In this document: positions 32,617-43,403 of the stretch, in pieces | How positions within the stretch are numbered: the stretch's first letter is position 1 | How the letters are laid out: each line of letters starts with the position of its first letter | Assembly (NCBI GenBank): GCA_030770545.1 | Contig: CM061098.1 | Span: 16,396,001 to 16,460,000 of the forward strand | Origin: Macropodus opercularis | Taxonomy: Eukaryota; Chordata; Actinopteri; Anabantiformes; Osphronemidae | Reading direction: 5' to 3' | DNA: 64,000 nucleotides | Notes under the pieces: model-generated | The model's input: only the letters and a program-made list of their open reading frames with translations | The model's database searches: none | Told to the model about the DNA's origin: nothing | Translations under genes and position numbers: made by a program

Positions 32617-33100
32617 ATCGGTGATCTAACTAAGTTATCGGCACTTCCTGTTCTGAGTTGTTCTAAGTTCTGCTCACTTGATTCATTACTTCAGTTGTTT
32701 CCACCATTATAGCCATGGTTTCCTGATTGTGAAGTTAGATTGCCACCTGGACTCACAGACCTCGTGGGTAATTCTCGATCATGGAAATGCTCTGACCTTA
32801 AACACGGCAGTACTTGTACACTACCCGTAACATCAAGTTTCAATCCCGAAAGGCCGAGGTGCCTGCAGACGTGAACTTTATTTGTGAACCAGCCTTACCT
32901 CGTGGCTCAGGAGCCGTCATAGTAGATGGAAGACACTTGTTTGAACTCATGAACTCTCTTCCTGAACTTTATTACTTGTTTGGGGCTTTGGCACAGACTT
33001 AATCTTCCGACCGAAGACCTGGCCTGTTGTTGCTTTTTCTGTTTCCCTTTTCCGGAGTCTAAATCTAGGACAACTGAGAGGTCATCCCCGGTTCTCTTCT
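32617..33100 (+). repeat. LTR-like remnant, plus orientation
   Basis: It starts with TCATGATCGG, reminiscent of the TGTCACGATC start of the other gypsy-type LTRs here, and has moderately GC-rich, C/T-rich sequence in the plus orientation. The 3' end, target duplication and polyadenylation signal are unclear. It lies beside the truncated end of the gypsy element but in the opposite orientation, so it is not that element's 3' LTR. Confidence 0.35.
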
Positions 33101-33253
33101 CTGCACTTTCTGGTCAATTAATGAAGATAAATTTAAAAATAACTATTTCAAGTGACCCTAATATGAAGAAGAGAAGAAAAGCTCTTGAGTCTAGAAGCAT
33201 ATCCACAAAGGATAGTTGAGAGAAAAATCTCACCCAACTAAATAGACCTTCAA

Positions 33254-35052
33254 CTACTGCTGACCTCCACAAGAAATGAGTCGAGAGTCGTGGCAGAGCT
33301 GGAGAGCCTTGGAGCGTAGCTGGCTCGGTACAAAGAGGCAGTGACTAGGACACTGGGACGGGACTGGATGACGTCGGGACGCCTGTCGGATCTCCTCCTC
33401 CAGTTCCAGGCGGGCCGTTCCAAGGCGAACTGATGCTGGCAGAATGAATTTATCACGACCCGGGTCCTCTTCCGGAGCGAACAGCCTGGATAAGGCGTCC
33501 GCCCTGCTGTTCTCCGCTCCTGGGCGAAAAGACAAAACAAATGAAAAACGTTCAAAGAAAATTGCCCACCTGGCCTGCCTGGAGTTTAGCCTCTTTGCCG
33601 ACTTAAGGTACTCCAGGTTCTTGTGGTCGGTGAGCACGGTGAAGGGGTGTTTGGCGCCCTCTAGCCAATGCCTCCACTCCTCCAAGGCCAGTTTGACAGC
33701 TAACAATTCTCGGTTCCCCACATCATAATTCCTCTCCGTTTCAGACAGTCTTTTTGAAAAGAATGCACAGGGGTGCAACTTTGAATCCTCAGGGGAACGT
33801 TGGGAGAGAACCGCTCCGACTCCACAGTCGGAGGCATCCACCTCCACCAGAAAGGGGAGATCCGGGTCAGGAAGCGTGAGAATGGGCGCAGAGGTGAAGA
33901 GAGACTTCAGTCGAGCAAATGCTTTCTCGCCTGGGGGTTCCACTGGAATGCCTCTCTGGGAGAAGTCAGACGGTGAAGTGGAGATGCAATGGCACTGTAG
34001 TCTCTGATGAATCGGCGGTAGAAGTTTGCAAAGCCTAGGAAACGCTGGAGGTGTTTTCTGGACTGGGGGGTTGGCCAAGACCTTACTGCTTGAATCTTGG
34101 TGGGGTCCATGGAAATCTGATCTGGTTGGATTATGTAGCCCAGGAATGTCGTGGAGGTGACATGAAAGTCACATTTCTCGGCCTTGCAGTATAGCTGGTT
34201 CTGCAAGAGCCTCTGAAGAACGGTACGGACATGGGAAACATGGTCGGCCTCAGACTGTGAAAAGATTAAGATATCATCGAGGTAGACGAAGAGGTTCAAC
34301 ATGTCCCCCAGGATGTCGTTCACCATGTTTTGGAAAACGGCAGGTGCGTTGGTGAGTCCAAATGGCATGACTAAATACTCAAAGTGTCCCGAGGGTGTGT
34401 TGAATGCCGTCTTCCATTCGTCGCCCTCGCGGATCCGGATGAGGTGGTAGGCATTGCTGAACACGAGCTTAAGATCATGGTAATGTCTGGGTACCTTCGA
34501 CAAGTCCGGGCTGTCCTGGGGCTCAGGCTCGGCGACGACAGCTGGTGGTCTCGCGGAGCGCAGACAGGTAAGTGAGCACGAGGCCCCCCATCCCAAGATT
34601 CTTCCAGAGGCCCAATCCAGGTGGGGATTGTGATGCTGCAGCCATGAAATGCCTAGGACAACGGGTGAACTTGATGTCTCGACCACATGAAAAACTGTTC
34701 GATCCCTGTGGTTCTCTAGGACGACTGGAACAGGCAGAGTGATGACTTCAATGGTGTGTAATAATGTGTTATTCAAAGACCAAACCTTGATTGGGTGAGG
34801 CAGCCGCTCCATGGGAATCCGAAGCTCCTGGACGAGAGAGAGAGAGATAAAATTCGCATCGGCCCCGGAGTCTATGAGAGCAGAAACAGACTGAGTGCGT
34901 GGCGGGAGACCAATTGTTATTGTCGTGAGAGGGCGAGTGGCGGGGCCTTGTGTGAGGGACCGGCTCAGGAGCACCCCCGCTGGTGCTGCTGAGCCACCCC
35001 TTTTACCGGACAGCGGGCGATCAGATGACCGCGAACCCCGCAGTAGAAGCAT
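33254..35052 (-). pseudogene. Sushi-type pol: protease, partial reverse transcriptase, RNase H; deleted and truncated
   Basis: The frame from 35052 contains a retropepsin-type protease (SALIDSGADANFIS). After DLSKVPRHYHDLKLVFS it jumps to NAYHLIRIREGDEWKTAFNT near 34460. Roughly a hundred residues are missing between, including the fingers and the first catalytic aspartate block of the reverse transcriptase. The FVYLDDILIFS box remains. Near 33920-33935 the frame changes, and the other frame (from 34078) supplies RNase H: FLVEVDASDCGVGAVLSQR, NYDVGNRELLAV, TVLTDHKNLEYL and NSRADALSR. It then stops at 33254 in what should be the start of the integrase. The copy cannot mobilise itself. Confidence 0.85.
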
Positions 35053-35909
35053 AAGCCCTGGGTGCGGCGTCTGAGGCGCTCCTCCTCGGGGAGGCGCTGG
35101 CGACCCAGCTGCATCGGCTCCGGGAGAGGTCTGTCTGGGAGGTCCGGAACCGCCAAGGCAGGAGAGGAGGGGTGGTTCCGAACCCTAGACTGAGGGGAGA
35201 CTCCGCAGCGCTGTCGTTCTAAGAAGCGCTGCTCAGCTCTGGTCGCTAGGTCAATCAGACCATCTAAAGACGTGGGTTCGGCCTGATACGAGAGGGCATC
35301 TTTAATCCTCTCGTTCAATCCCACATAAAATTGATCCTGAAGCGCGGGCTCGTTCCACGTGCTGTCGGCGGCTAGGGTGCGAAAATCAATTACATAATCA
35401 ACTAGGGGACGGTCTCCTTGTGTCAGAGAAGTCAACCCCCTCCTGGCCTCCGCCTGTGGTCGTACAGGGTCAAAGATTCTGGAGAGCTGCTCCCCGAACT
35501 CCTTGAAAGAGCAACAGTAGGACTCCTTCCGCCGCCAGGCGGCCGTGGCCCATACTGCGGCCCTGCCTCCTAACAAAGAAAGTGTGTAGGCTACCTTGAC
35601 TGATTCGGAGCAGAAGGTTGACGGTTGCACCTCAAACAAGAGTTCGCACTGAGTCAAGAATGATCGACTTAATCCAGGTTCTCCATGGTAGCGAGCGGGG
35701 GGACCCAGCCGTGGTTCTGTAGCCGGGCTCGGGGCCATGGGTGAAGGCGCTGGCGGGGAAGAAGATGATAATGGTGGTGGAGGAAGGGGTAGATGACTGG
35801 TTAATTGTTCGATAGCGGCAGACAACTGAAGCGACCGTGCATTAAGATCATCTAATGCGGCTTCTATACTAGCAGGCCAGGATCGTGGCAGTGATTCAGC
35901 GGGCTCCAT
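34965..35909 (-). CDS. Sushi-type gag (capsid and CCHC nucleocapsid)
   Basis: Gag assembles the particle and packages element RNA. The frame also runs upstream to 35930, but only through a GTG, so I take the ATG at 35909 (MEPAESLPRSWPAS), giving 314 residues. The N-terminal part has a heptad-like stretch (IEALDDLNARSLQLSAAIEQL in a slightly longer frame) and a proline-rich linker. The capsid-like middle carries LTQCELLFEVQPSTF, GGRAAVWATAAW and GDRPLVDYVIDFRTLA, typical of sushi/PEG10-like Gag. The C-terminus has one CCHC knuckle, CFYCGVRGHLIARC. No stop or frameshift interrupts it. The pol frame overlaps its last 88 bases in the -1 frame. I could not identify a canonical slippery heptamer. 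Confidence 0.85.
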   Translation of the reverse strand: MEPAESLPRSWPASIEAALDDLNARSLQLSAAIEQLTSHLPLPPPPLSSSSPPAPSPMAPSPATEPRLGPPARYHGEPGLSRSFLTQCELLFEVQPSTFCSESVKVAYTLSLLGGRAAVWATAAWRRKESYCCSFKEFGEQLSRIFDPVRPQAEARRGLTSLTQGDRPLVDYVIDFRTLAADSTWNEPALQDQFYVGLNERIKDALSYQAEPTSLDGLIDLATRAEQRFLERQRCGVSPQSRVRNHPSSPALAVPDLPDRPLPEPMQLGRQRLPEEERLRRRTQGLCFYCGVRGHLIARCPVKGVAQQHQRGCS

Positions 35910-35912
35910 GTG

Positions 35913-35922
35913 GTCAGATCGT
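35913..35922 (-). promoter_or_regulatory. Primer-binding site, self-priming type
   Basis: Two bases after the LTR the element strand reads ACGATCTGAC, the exact complement of GTCAGATCGT at 36914-36905, which begins at the predicted mRNA start. A tRNA-type site (starting TGG) is absent here. Confidence 0.7.
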
Positions 35923-35924
35923 GC

Positions 35925-37107
35925 TGTCACGGTCTAGGACCAGGGTGTTGAGCAGGAAATAGAGCGAGCTGAATCACAGACCAGAAGAGTAGTGTAATAA
36001 TGAATTTATTTCACGCTTTAATGTGGAGCACGGGAAGGAAGCCGGGGTGATGACGGGAAAAACCGATTCCCCTCTGGATCTAGGGGCAGAGAGACAGATC
36101 AGAACAGGCCAGACAGGGGAACGATACAGTAGGCGAGCCTCGTTACCTTCCGTTGACCTCACTGGGGAAGTGAGAGGAGACACAGGTGATCCGGATGGTT
36201 AAAGTAGGAACAGAGTGAGAACCAGGCTGGGATAGAGAGCTTAGCTGATGAGTCCGGGAGGATTATGGGCGATCAGAGGTCGGGGAAGCAGTACAGGCAG
36301 TGGCCGGGTCGAGGGTCACCAGCGGGTAGTCTCCACCGGACCGACGAGGATGACGAGTAGGGGGCGGGGTTGTCGCAGCGCTGAAGCTGACGTAGCAGAG
36401 TCTCCTATGGGCGAGTGGCGACAAACAAAAACCGACAGCACCGAGCAACAGAAACTCCAATAAATAATAAGACAAAGAGTCAAATCAGGGTGCACCGGGC
36501 CAGCCGGGAATCGTATGCGAGCAACAGGTCGGACTTCCGGCACGTCGTAACGTGGCTCCAGGTACGGGTCCGATCTCCCAGTTAATTTTAACGGAAGGTA
36601 AGAGTTCAGCAAAAAGGAAACTAAGGGCGAGCCGGGGCGGCTGATGAGTTCACCGAACAACAGGTGAAGAGCATGCACACATGAGTCGGATTCCTCTTCG
36701 TCTCTTGCTCTCTAGGGAAAAACAAAGGCGCCGAGCAAGAGGCTGAGGTGACTGCGAGCGTTCCACTCACCAAATCGACTGGAGTCAGTCCGAGGAGTGC
36801 AGGGCTATGAGGACAGGTCGAGGAAGAGAGCATGACACTCACGAGGATCAGGATTCACGAAGTTGGGTCAGGGTCTGTGGTCTGGGGTCCGAGAGTGACG
36901 GTCGACGATCTGACAAAGAGAAAGCTGAGACGAGGGTTTAAGAAGGCTGGTCAGTAGCAGGTGTTGATAATCAAGCAGGTGTAGGGAATCAGACTGTGAG
37001 TGGCAATGACAGGAAGGAGCGATCCCCACCGGAGCCTTCAGAGTAAGAGCTCCTACCGGAGCCTTCAGAGTAAGAGCTCCGGTGGGCCAGAAATGTGGAT
37101 CGTGACA
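35925..37107 (-). mobile_element. 5' LTR of the sushi-type element (about 1,183 bp)
   Basis: It reads TGTCACGATCC at 37107 down to CGTGACA at 35925. On the element strand a TATA-like CTTAAA lies at about 36942-36936, and GTCAGATCGT starts 27 bases downstream at 36914, the expected transcription start. The polyadenylation signal AAATAAA lies near 36003. U3 contains a 27-bp direct duplication (37028-37080). Small open frames in this interval are incidental. Confidence 0.8.
36905..36914 (-). promoter_or_regulatory. Predicted mRNA 5' end / self-primer
   Basis: GTCAGATCGT on the element strand lies 27 bases after a TATA-like box. It is complementary to the ten bases next to the LTR end. Confidence 0.6.
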
Positions 37108-40100
37108 ATGAGACCTTGAAAAAGATAATGTAACATTGAATGTTGATGGAACATTAATGGAAGACAAGTTTGTTTGAAGACAGAGGACATGGTATTGGAT
37201 AGAAGACAATCAACAGCAGATGAGATCATCATTGTACAGATTCAGAAATGCTAGCATGAATAATTGCAATCAATCAAGTCAATTTCACAATGCATATAAA
37301 TCACATTTAAAAACTCGCTAAGCTGCACATCCATGACCTGTCCTTACAGCAATGATTAAGAATAAGGTTTAAATACATGCAGCACACAAGATAATTCCTG
37401 TATTATCCAAGTGCAATGTCCTACAATATTTTGAATAGTACATTTTGTAAATAATTTTAAATAGTTTCAACCTATATGAATTATGGCATTAAAGAAATCA
37501 GTTCTCATTCTGTTTCAATCCTAATAAGTTCTTTGCTATACCTGTGCCACTGGGAATATTCCCTCCTTTCCAAGTAAAAGCATAATCATCCAAGCACAGC
37601 TTTATTCCATCTTCCTGCAGGCTAAAAAAACCTCCCTCCTCACTGTTAAGAATCCACAGTTGTTTTGAGATGAGGGAGAGCTTAGGGGTTAGGAGAATAC
37701 AACTGTGCGCATGTGTGTGAATCAGGCTGTAGCCCATTACAGTAGAGAGAAACCATGTGAATATAAAGCGTTACAGACAGAGAGCGACTGGGAGAGATGG
37801 AGCGGTGTCTGCTCCGATGGATGTCTCCTCCCTGGCCAATGCTCTAATCAGATGTCTAAAACTGCATGAAATCCAGAGTCACCCGGGGAATCATAAATAT
37901 GTTGATCACATAGACAATGTGGTACAGTAGCCTTGTTTCTAACCTCACCATACATCTCACCTGTTTTAGTAAACTAATGCATTTTTGGTTCAAATCCTGT
38001 ATTGTTGTATATATATATATATATAATATTATGCTATTTTCATTTGCTTACTGTCAATAATATAAAATGAATAGATTTAAAATAAGTAGTAGTAGTAGGT
38101 ATATGTAGGACTACATCTGTGCAATTTTGTGTAACAGAAATATTTTACTGCTTGTTTATCTTCTTTTAAGACCCATTATGTGTGGCATAAAAATAGGTTT
38201 TAGTGTTTAATCGATTGGATTAATTCATATACTTTAGGTATGTAAGTGCTGTGTTTTCTAGAATTTGTATTTGACATTAAGTCCTTGAAAGTTTGAAAGA
38301 CAAACATCATCAAGCATCTGCGCTTCAGCTTTTATCTATGGCCAACAGTTGAAGATGTTTCTTAAATGCTCTGTGTGCTCAGCACAGATGTTTTTACTGA
38401 GTGTTCAGGCATGATAGCTTACAAGATAGTACATCAATTTTAAATGGTCATGAGTGACTGTTTATATTGAAACCAGCACTCGGAGGTGAGAACAGAGCAG
38501 TAAGAATGAAAGCTTCACCACAATCAGGGGCTAAAGACATTTTTTATTTATTTTAGTAACATATGGCTGGACAACAGCAAAAACAATGTCCTGCTTTCAC
38601 CTTATTTCCAATGTTACTTGTCCAAGAGAGACCTCCACCAGGTTCACTATTAGAAAGACAGAGAAATACCAAGAAATTCAATCATCGTATAAATATAGAC
38701 CGATGAAATGAAGACATTACCGCAACACAGATACCTTTTAATAACAGGAACACTTACTGAAGTTACCATGGTTACTGCAGCTGATTGAAAACAACAAAGT
38801 TCAATGAAGAGATATTACTTTTCAAGGATAAGCAGTGACAACAGCATTTTTCTTTTCTTTGACTACGCATTATACAGAAGCCCTCAATAGAGAACACACA
38901 TTGACGTCATCTGCCTTTACGTGATACCACTCCCATTTAATGGAGTAGTACTTAGGTGTTCTTAGTTTCAAGCGCAGGCTCTACATGTTTTTTTACTGTT
39001 ACCCTAGACTGGTCTACACCTCTTTGGTTGTCTGGTTCAAAACTTTAATAAATAATTATGACAAGTTCTGAGCATGGCACCGTAAGTCTTTTATCGCCTA
39101 ATTTCATAATTCCTACACAGTAATGGTTGATTTAATTTTGTTTTTTCGTTTGTTCGCTCACTTTGCATTTTGTAAATAAACAATCATTATTTATTTTTCT
39201 GAAAGCATTTTTTCACACCTGCCTAAAACCTTTGCACAGTACTGCATATATAATTTCTTGTGAGTATTTAAAACGAGTATTCAAACTGTTTTCAGAAAAA
39301 CAGCTAATATATATTTCAGGAGCAAACATTGCTGGAAGAAATTAAAACAATACTTACCTTGGATCCAAAACACACAAATCTACTGTTTAAATATATCAAT
39401 AAAAGGATTCTCCACAACCTCTGCAAGGCAATATACAGAAACAAGAACTTCACGCCTTGTAACATAGTGAAACACCGTTCCTGGCTCTTTAAACTGGCTT
39501 ACAGCTGTACACCAACATGGTAATTGTTGGGGTCAACCAAGAAATGGACAGTGTAGGGAAGGCCTGAGGGTTCATGGCTTCTTTCCCTGTCCCTTTAGAG
39601 CCAGCAACTCTTTGTTTGAGATGTAGTTTTAATGAAAGGGGTTTTTAATTATATTCATCCTTGTGCAGTGGCGTGAACAAATATTATAATTTGTCTGTAT
39701 AAGGGCCACTGGTTGAGTGTAACAAGCATCAGCAGGCACCAATAAAAACCCTCTGATTCACAAGTGTTTGCATATTATGACTCTAATAGGTTGCACACAC
39801 AGTCCTGAACTCACTCTCTCATTTGAATGTCATTCTTGTTTATTTATCCATAAACCACATGGACTGACATTTTCATTCCCCCTCTCATAACTGGTTTAAA
39901 CTTTCTTAATGTAATAGACCAAACTGATGTAATCTCAGTCATATGTGCTAATATTTAGCACAACACATACAGACTAAGACACACTTCGGTGCCGCGCCAC
40001 GCTCCAGGAACAATCTGCTCTAATGATTTCTGATGTGATTGGATTTCTCTTCATGGCCACTGGGCCGTGTGTCCAATTCTGCCTGCTGTTGAATTGGTTC

Positions 40101-40424
40101 GTACCGAGGACCAGAGTAAGTTGTAAAGGTTGTAAAGCATTGTGGCTGGCAAATCCTCAGCGCTGACCCTCCACCCCAATTCTTTTCAGTTTATGGTCCC
40201 CTTTCCAATGCATTATCTTCCTACAGTAGTTATACTGAACCACTAGAAGACTTTGAATTCATACATCTGGCAAATCAAGAGGAATTGTAGATTAGCATTT
40301 GCATATAATCTGCATTAGCAAATACTGTGGTTTTGCTGAAAAGAGAGTCTTGAAACACACTGAGATCAGGTTTGAGAGTATCAAGTGTAAATCCAATCAA
40401 GTGTATGTCCAATGTTTGTGTCTC
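37108..40424. other. No gene recognised; short (AT)n at 38009-38024
   Basis: AT-rich non-coding DNA. None of the short frames has recognisable motifs. Confidence 0.5.
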
Positions 40425-40496
40425 AGCTAGTTGGTCTAGGGGTATGATTCTCACTTTGGGTGCGAGATGTCCTGGGTTCAAATCCCTGACAAGCCC
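40425..40496 (+). pseudogene. tRNA-Pro (TGG anticodon) gene, decayed
   Basis: The 72-nt stretch follows the vertebrate tRNA-Pro sequence closely: GTTGGTCTAGGGGTATGATT in the D arm, CTTTGGG anticodon loop (TGG), GGGTTCAAATCCC in the T arm. The acceptor stem has two mispairs (1-72 and 5-68), the T stem one, and the anticodon stem one lost G. Most differences are CpG-type transitions. It is likely a pseudogene; a weakly functional gene cannot be excluded by eye. Confidence 0.8.
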
Positions 40497-40544
40497 TCCG
40501 CAGGTATTAGAATTTCACCGTCTTCAATGGAACTTTGCCATTTT

Positions 40545-40766
40545 TGGGGCGGTAGTGGCTCAGATAAAGCTGTCACCCACTAATCGTAGGTTTGATTCCT
40601 GGCTGCCCCGGTTATGTGCCAAAGGCATTGAACCCCATGCCACCCTCTGTGTGTCAGCCTAAGCTGCATAGGAGCCACCAGTGTGTGAAAATGTGTGTAT
40701 GTGTGCGCGAATGGGTGAATGAGACGCAGGAGGACCGATAGGTAGAAAAGCGCTATACAAAATCAT
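40545..40766 (+). mobile_element. tRNA-derived SINE, copy 2
   Basis: Same family as 31197-31412: TGGCTCAGATAAAGC A-box region, decayed B box GGTTTGATTCC, then GAATGAGACGCAGG and AGAAAAGCGCTATACAAA. Confidence 0.7.
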
Positions 40767-40784
40767 TTACCATTAACACCTATG

Positions 40785-41060
40785 TAACCCTTGTGCAGCC
40801 TTCGAGGGGTCAAAACGACCCCACTTTAAAATAGGGGGAGCCAAAGCTCAGAAACACACACGAGGGTTGGATCAAACAGCCTTCATGGGTGTTACATCCA
40901 AGCAATGAACACGTGTGGGTCTATGATGAACAATTTCATCCAACCGTTCATCTGGATGAAGCGTGTTGTGATTTATCGTCTGTCTGCGGCTGTTTTATCC
41001 AACCCTTGTGTGGTTTTTGAGCTTTGAGCGCCACCTATTGTTCATTTTGGCCCCATTTGG
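40785..41060 (+). mobile_element. Hairpin-type repeat / MITE, copy 1
   Basis: The start TAACCCTTGTGCAGCCTTCG resembles the piggyBac-like end at 7820. Inside, arms at 40842-40881 and 40988-41026 are inverted repeats of about 39 bases, roughly 90% complementary, enclosing a 106-base spacer. A second copy lies at 54669-54930 with arms and spacer both conserved. Confidence 0.65.
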
Positions 41061-41145
41061 GCTTGAAAATGAAGTAAACGAATTTAATTTTTGTCCTTTT
41101 TAAATGATGTCTCTAAATGTCTCTTTCAGAGATAAATGTGAAACA

Positions 41146-41149
<4 letters not shown>

Positions 41150-41208
<59 letters not shown>
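41150..41208. repeat. (AT)n microsatellite
   Basis: About 29 AT units followed by a short AC run. Confidence 0.95.
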
Positions 41209-41216
<8 letters not shown>

Positions 41217-41407
41217 TCGGGGCAGTAACCCCCAAACTGGAGGAGTGGCTAGAACAGATCCCAGGAAGGACCTCAGACATCTCAGTCCAGAAAAGTGCAG
41301 TCCTAGGAAGAGCAAAGATACTGCGCAGAACCCTCAAGCTCCCAGGCCTCTGGTAGAGGACCCGAGCTTGGATTGATGAGACCGCCCACGGGGGGCGAGG
41401 AGGGACA
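41209..41407 (+). mobile_element. 3' end of a LINE-type retroelement between two (AT)n tracts
   Basis: The plus strand encodes LGAVTPKLEEWLEQIPGRTS and SVQKSAVLGRAKILRRTLKL, ending PGLW and a stop. This is the C-terminal motif of reverse-transcriptase polyproteins that are common in fish genomes; I cannot assign the clade with confidence. A GC-rich short 3' UTR runs straight into (TA)n. It is 5'-truncated. Confidence 0.6.
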
Positions 41408-41431
41408 TTATATATATATATATATATATAT
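41408..41431. repeat. (TA)n tract after the LINE 3' end
   Basis: About twelve TA units directly after the 3' UTR; either the element tail or a second flank of the target microsatellite. Confidence 0.9.
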
Positions 41432-43358
41432 AAATTTTCTACGAACACTGCACAATGGAATGGAATCCAAAATGCACCAAAATGGTTCAGATGAACCACC
41501 CAGAGTGGATGGAACCAGGTTGAGTTCAGTGTCACACCAAAATACGATACTAGCTGTCACTCTTATCTCTGAAAGAGACATTGACTGGACTAAAAGTAAC
41601 GTAAAAAGTAAAAGAATCACACTTTACTTACTACTCAAGCCCCAAAACTATTTTACCTATTTTGGTCTCTTAGTTGGTGTTATTGGACATTTTACACTTA
41701 CTCTCAACTGCTTACAAAAAAGTGCAAATACAACAACAATGACAAAGAGACTTTACAGCTCGATTAAAAAAAAAACCTTAATACTGTCTAGAAGTGTTGA
41801 CATGTTATTCTTTGACTGTCCTCATTTCGAACACGTGGAAAGTGTTCAACTTTCAGATGTGCAGCCACGTTCATGTGAAGCAGACTGAGCCTATACCATT
41901 TATAGTAGAAAGAAATACTGTACTCTCACACATTCACGCCTTTCACAGACATGACTTTGAACTGTGGCTGGGAGCTGCTGCACCTCGTTAACATCCAAGC
42001 TTGGAAAGACCTTCAAAATTCCACACTTTAAATGGAACTCTGTGCTATTAGAGTATGTTGCTACAATTTAGAGTAGTGGTAAACTGCATGATTAGGTACT
42101 GTAATCATCAAGGTTATTGATGTGGACATATGGTGGAGGAGGGAGAGGGCTTGGTCTATAGATGGCTTGAGATGTACTAATGTGAACTCTCATGAATGAA
42201 TCAAAAATTTAAATTATTGAAACATACTACTGCTACTGTATGGTGTTAAATTTTTCATGTTTTCATCACAGTGAGTTATGTCTCCAGCATAGTAATAATG
42301 TTTTCCTGCCAATTTTCAGGGAAAAAAAAGTGATTAAAAAACTCCTACAACATGTATGTTAAATTTGTTTGTTTTACAAGCTTCTCATAAGTTATGAAAA
42401 AAGAAAACAATTTAAAAAAATCATCTGACAATTCTAAACTTTGAAAAGTCATTTTAGGTTTTCCTTCAACTTGCGCCATTGAAAAGTTAAACCCAAGAGT
42501 ATGTGGTTGTGAAGCCTTTAGTTTTCCAATTAGATTCATGGCTCTAGAAGCATCTCAGCCACTGTAAATCTAGGAAACGCACTCTCAAATCTTCTTGAAA
42601 TATGAACGGTCATATGCCATGTAGTGCCCCTCTCACAGCAAGAACTTCTCGGAGGAGGGAAGGTTAAGAGACTGAGGCAAAAAAACACAATCACAAAAGA
42701 CACGTTGATACCATTTCTTCCTCTAATTTGTTCTAGCTTCTCTCTGTGAGAAAGACACCTGCTTCCTAAATGACTCTGATGGGAGCATGCTAAACCGCCT
42801 ACAATGCAGCAGACATATTTCATTCGAAAGGGTGAAAAACAAAACCTTGACTAAGACGTATTTCAGAAATAGCTCGCAGAGACAGCGTGTGCAGACAACA
42901 GAGGAGGTTGGAGTGGTGAAGTGTGTACAGCAGTGATGTTACCAGGAGAACACGCTGAGCAGTTGGCTGATACTGAAAAGTCAGAGAGTTGTCAGCAGGT
43001 GTCGATCAGCTGAGGGCACACACAATGTTTGGAAAGAATTAATAATTTAGTGGAGAAATACCTGCAGTTAGAAGCTCCACAAAGGAGCCTTTGAGGACAG
43101 TGGGAGCAGAGGACTGATCTCTACTTATAGCAGTTGAAGCAAAAATGCTTATATCTAGCGTTTCCTCAATTTTGTGTTCTCTGCAGTAACTGCCTTGATT
43201 TGTTCCTGGAATTTCGGATCCAGCTTTATTCAAACTGCTGTCATAAATTAACATAGAGTTTTGATATGTCCTTGTTAGAACTGTCAGTATAATATGCTAT
43301 GGCTCTACTTTGCTTCCTTAGATAAGTCATCAGATAATATGCTTTTATAATATGCTTT

Positions 43359-43359
<1 letters not shown>
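41432..43359. other. No gene recognised
   Basis: AT-rich non-coding DNA without recognisable elements. Confidence 0.5.

Positions 43360-43402
<43 letters not shown>
43360..43402. repeat. (GATA)n at the 3' end of the Rex1-type LINE
   Basis: About eleven GATA units. On the element strand the 3' UTR ends TGACAATAAAGAAT and runs into (CTAT)n, the usual tail of this LINE type. Confidence 0.95.

Positions 43403-43403
<1 letters not shown>

Larger units (their letters stand above)
33254..37107 (-). mobile_element. Tf1/sushi-type Ty3/gypsy retrotransposon, 3'-truncated
   Basis: On the minus strand the order is 5' LTR, gag starting only 16 bases after the LTR, then protease, reverse transcriptase and RNase H in pol. 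The integrase and the 3' LTR are missing. Gag type, the -1 relation of pol to gag and a self-priming-type primer site place it with the Tf1/sushi group, from which mammalian PEG10/RTL genes descend. No 3' LTR follows 33254. Confidence 0.85.

Noticed and set aside
32617..33100. LTR-like sequence considered as the 3' LTR of the sushi-type element
   Set aside because: It has the opposite orientation and no clear similarity to the 35925-37107 LTR beyond a few bases at the start.
35974..37209. Several 70-120 codon frames on both strands
   Set aside because: They fall inside the sushi-type 5' LTR; the frame with a duplicated peptide merely reads the 27-bp duplication.
43358..43402. (GATA)n considered as an independent microsatellite or CRISPR-like array
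   Set aside because: It follows directly on the Rex1-type 3' UTR and is the LINE tail; there are no spacers as in CRISPR.
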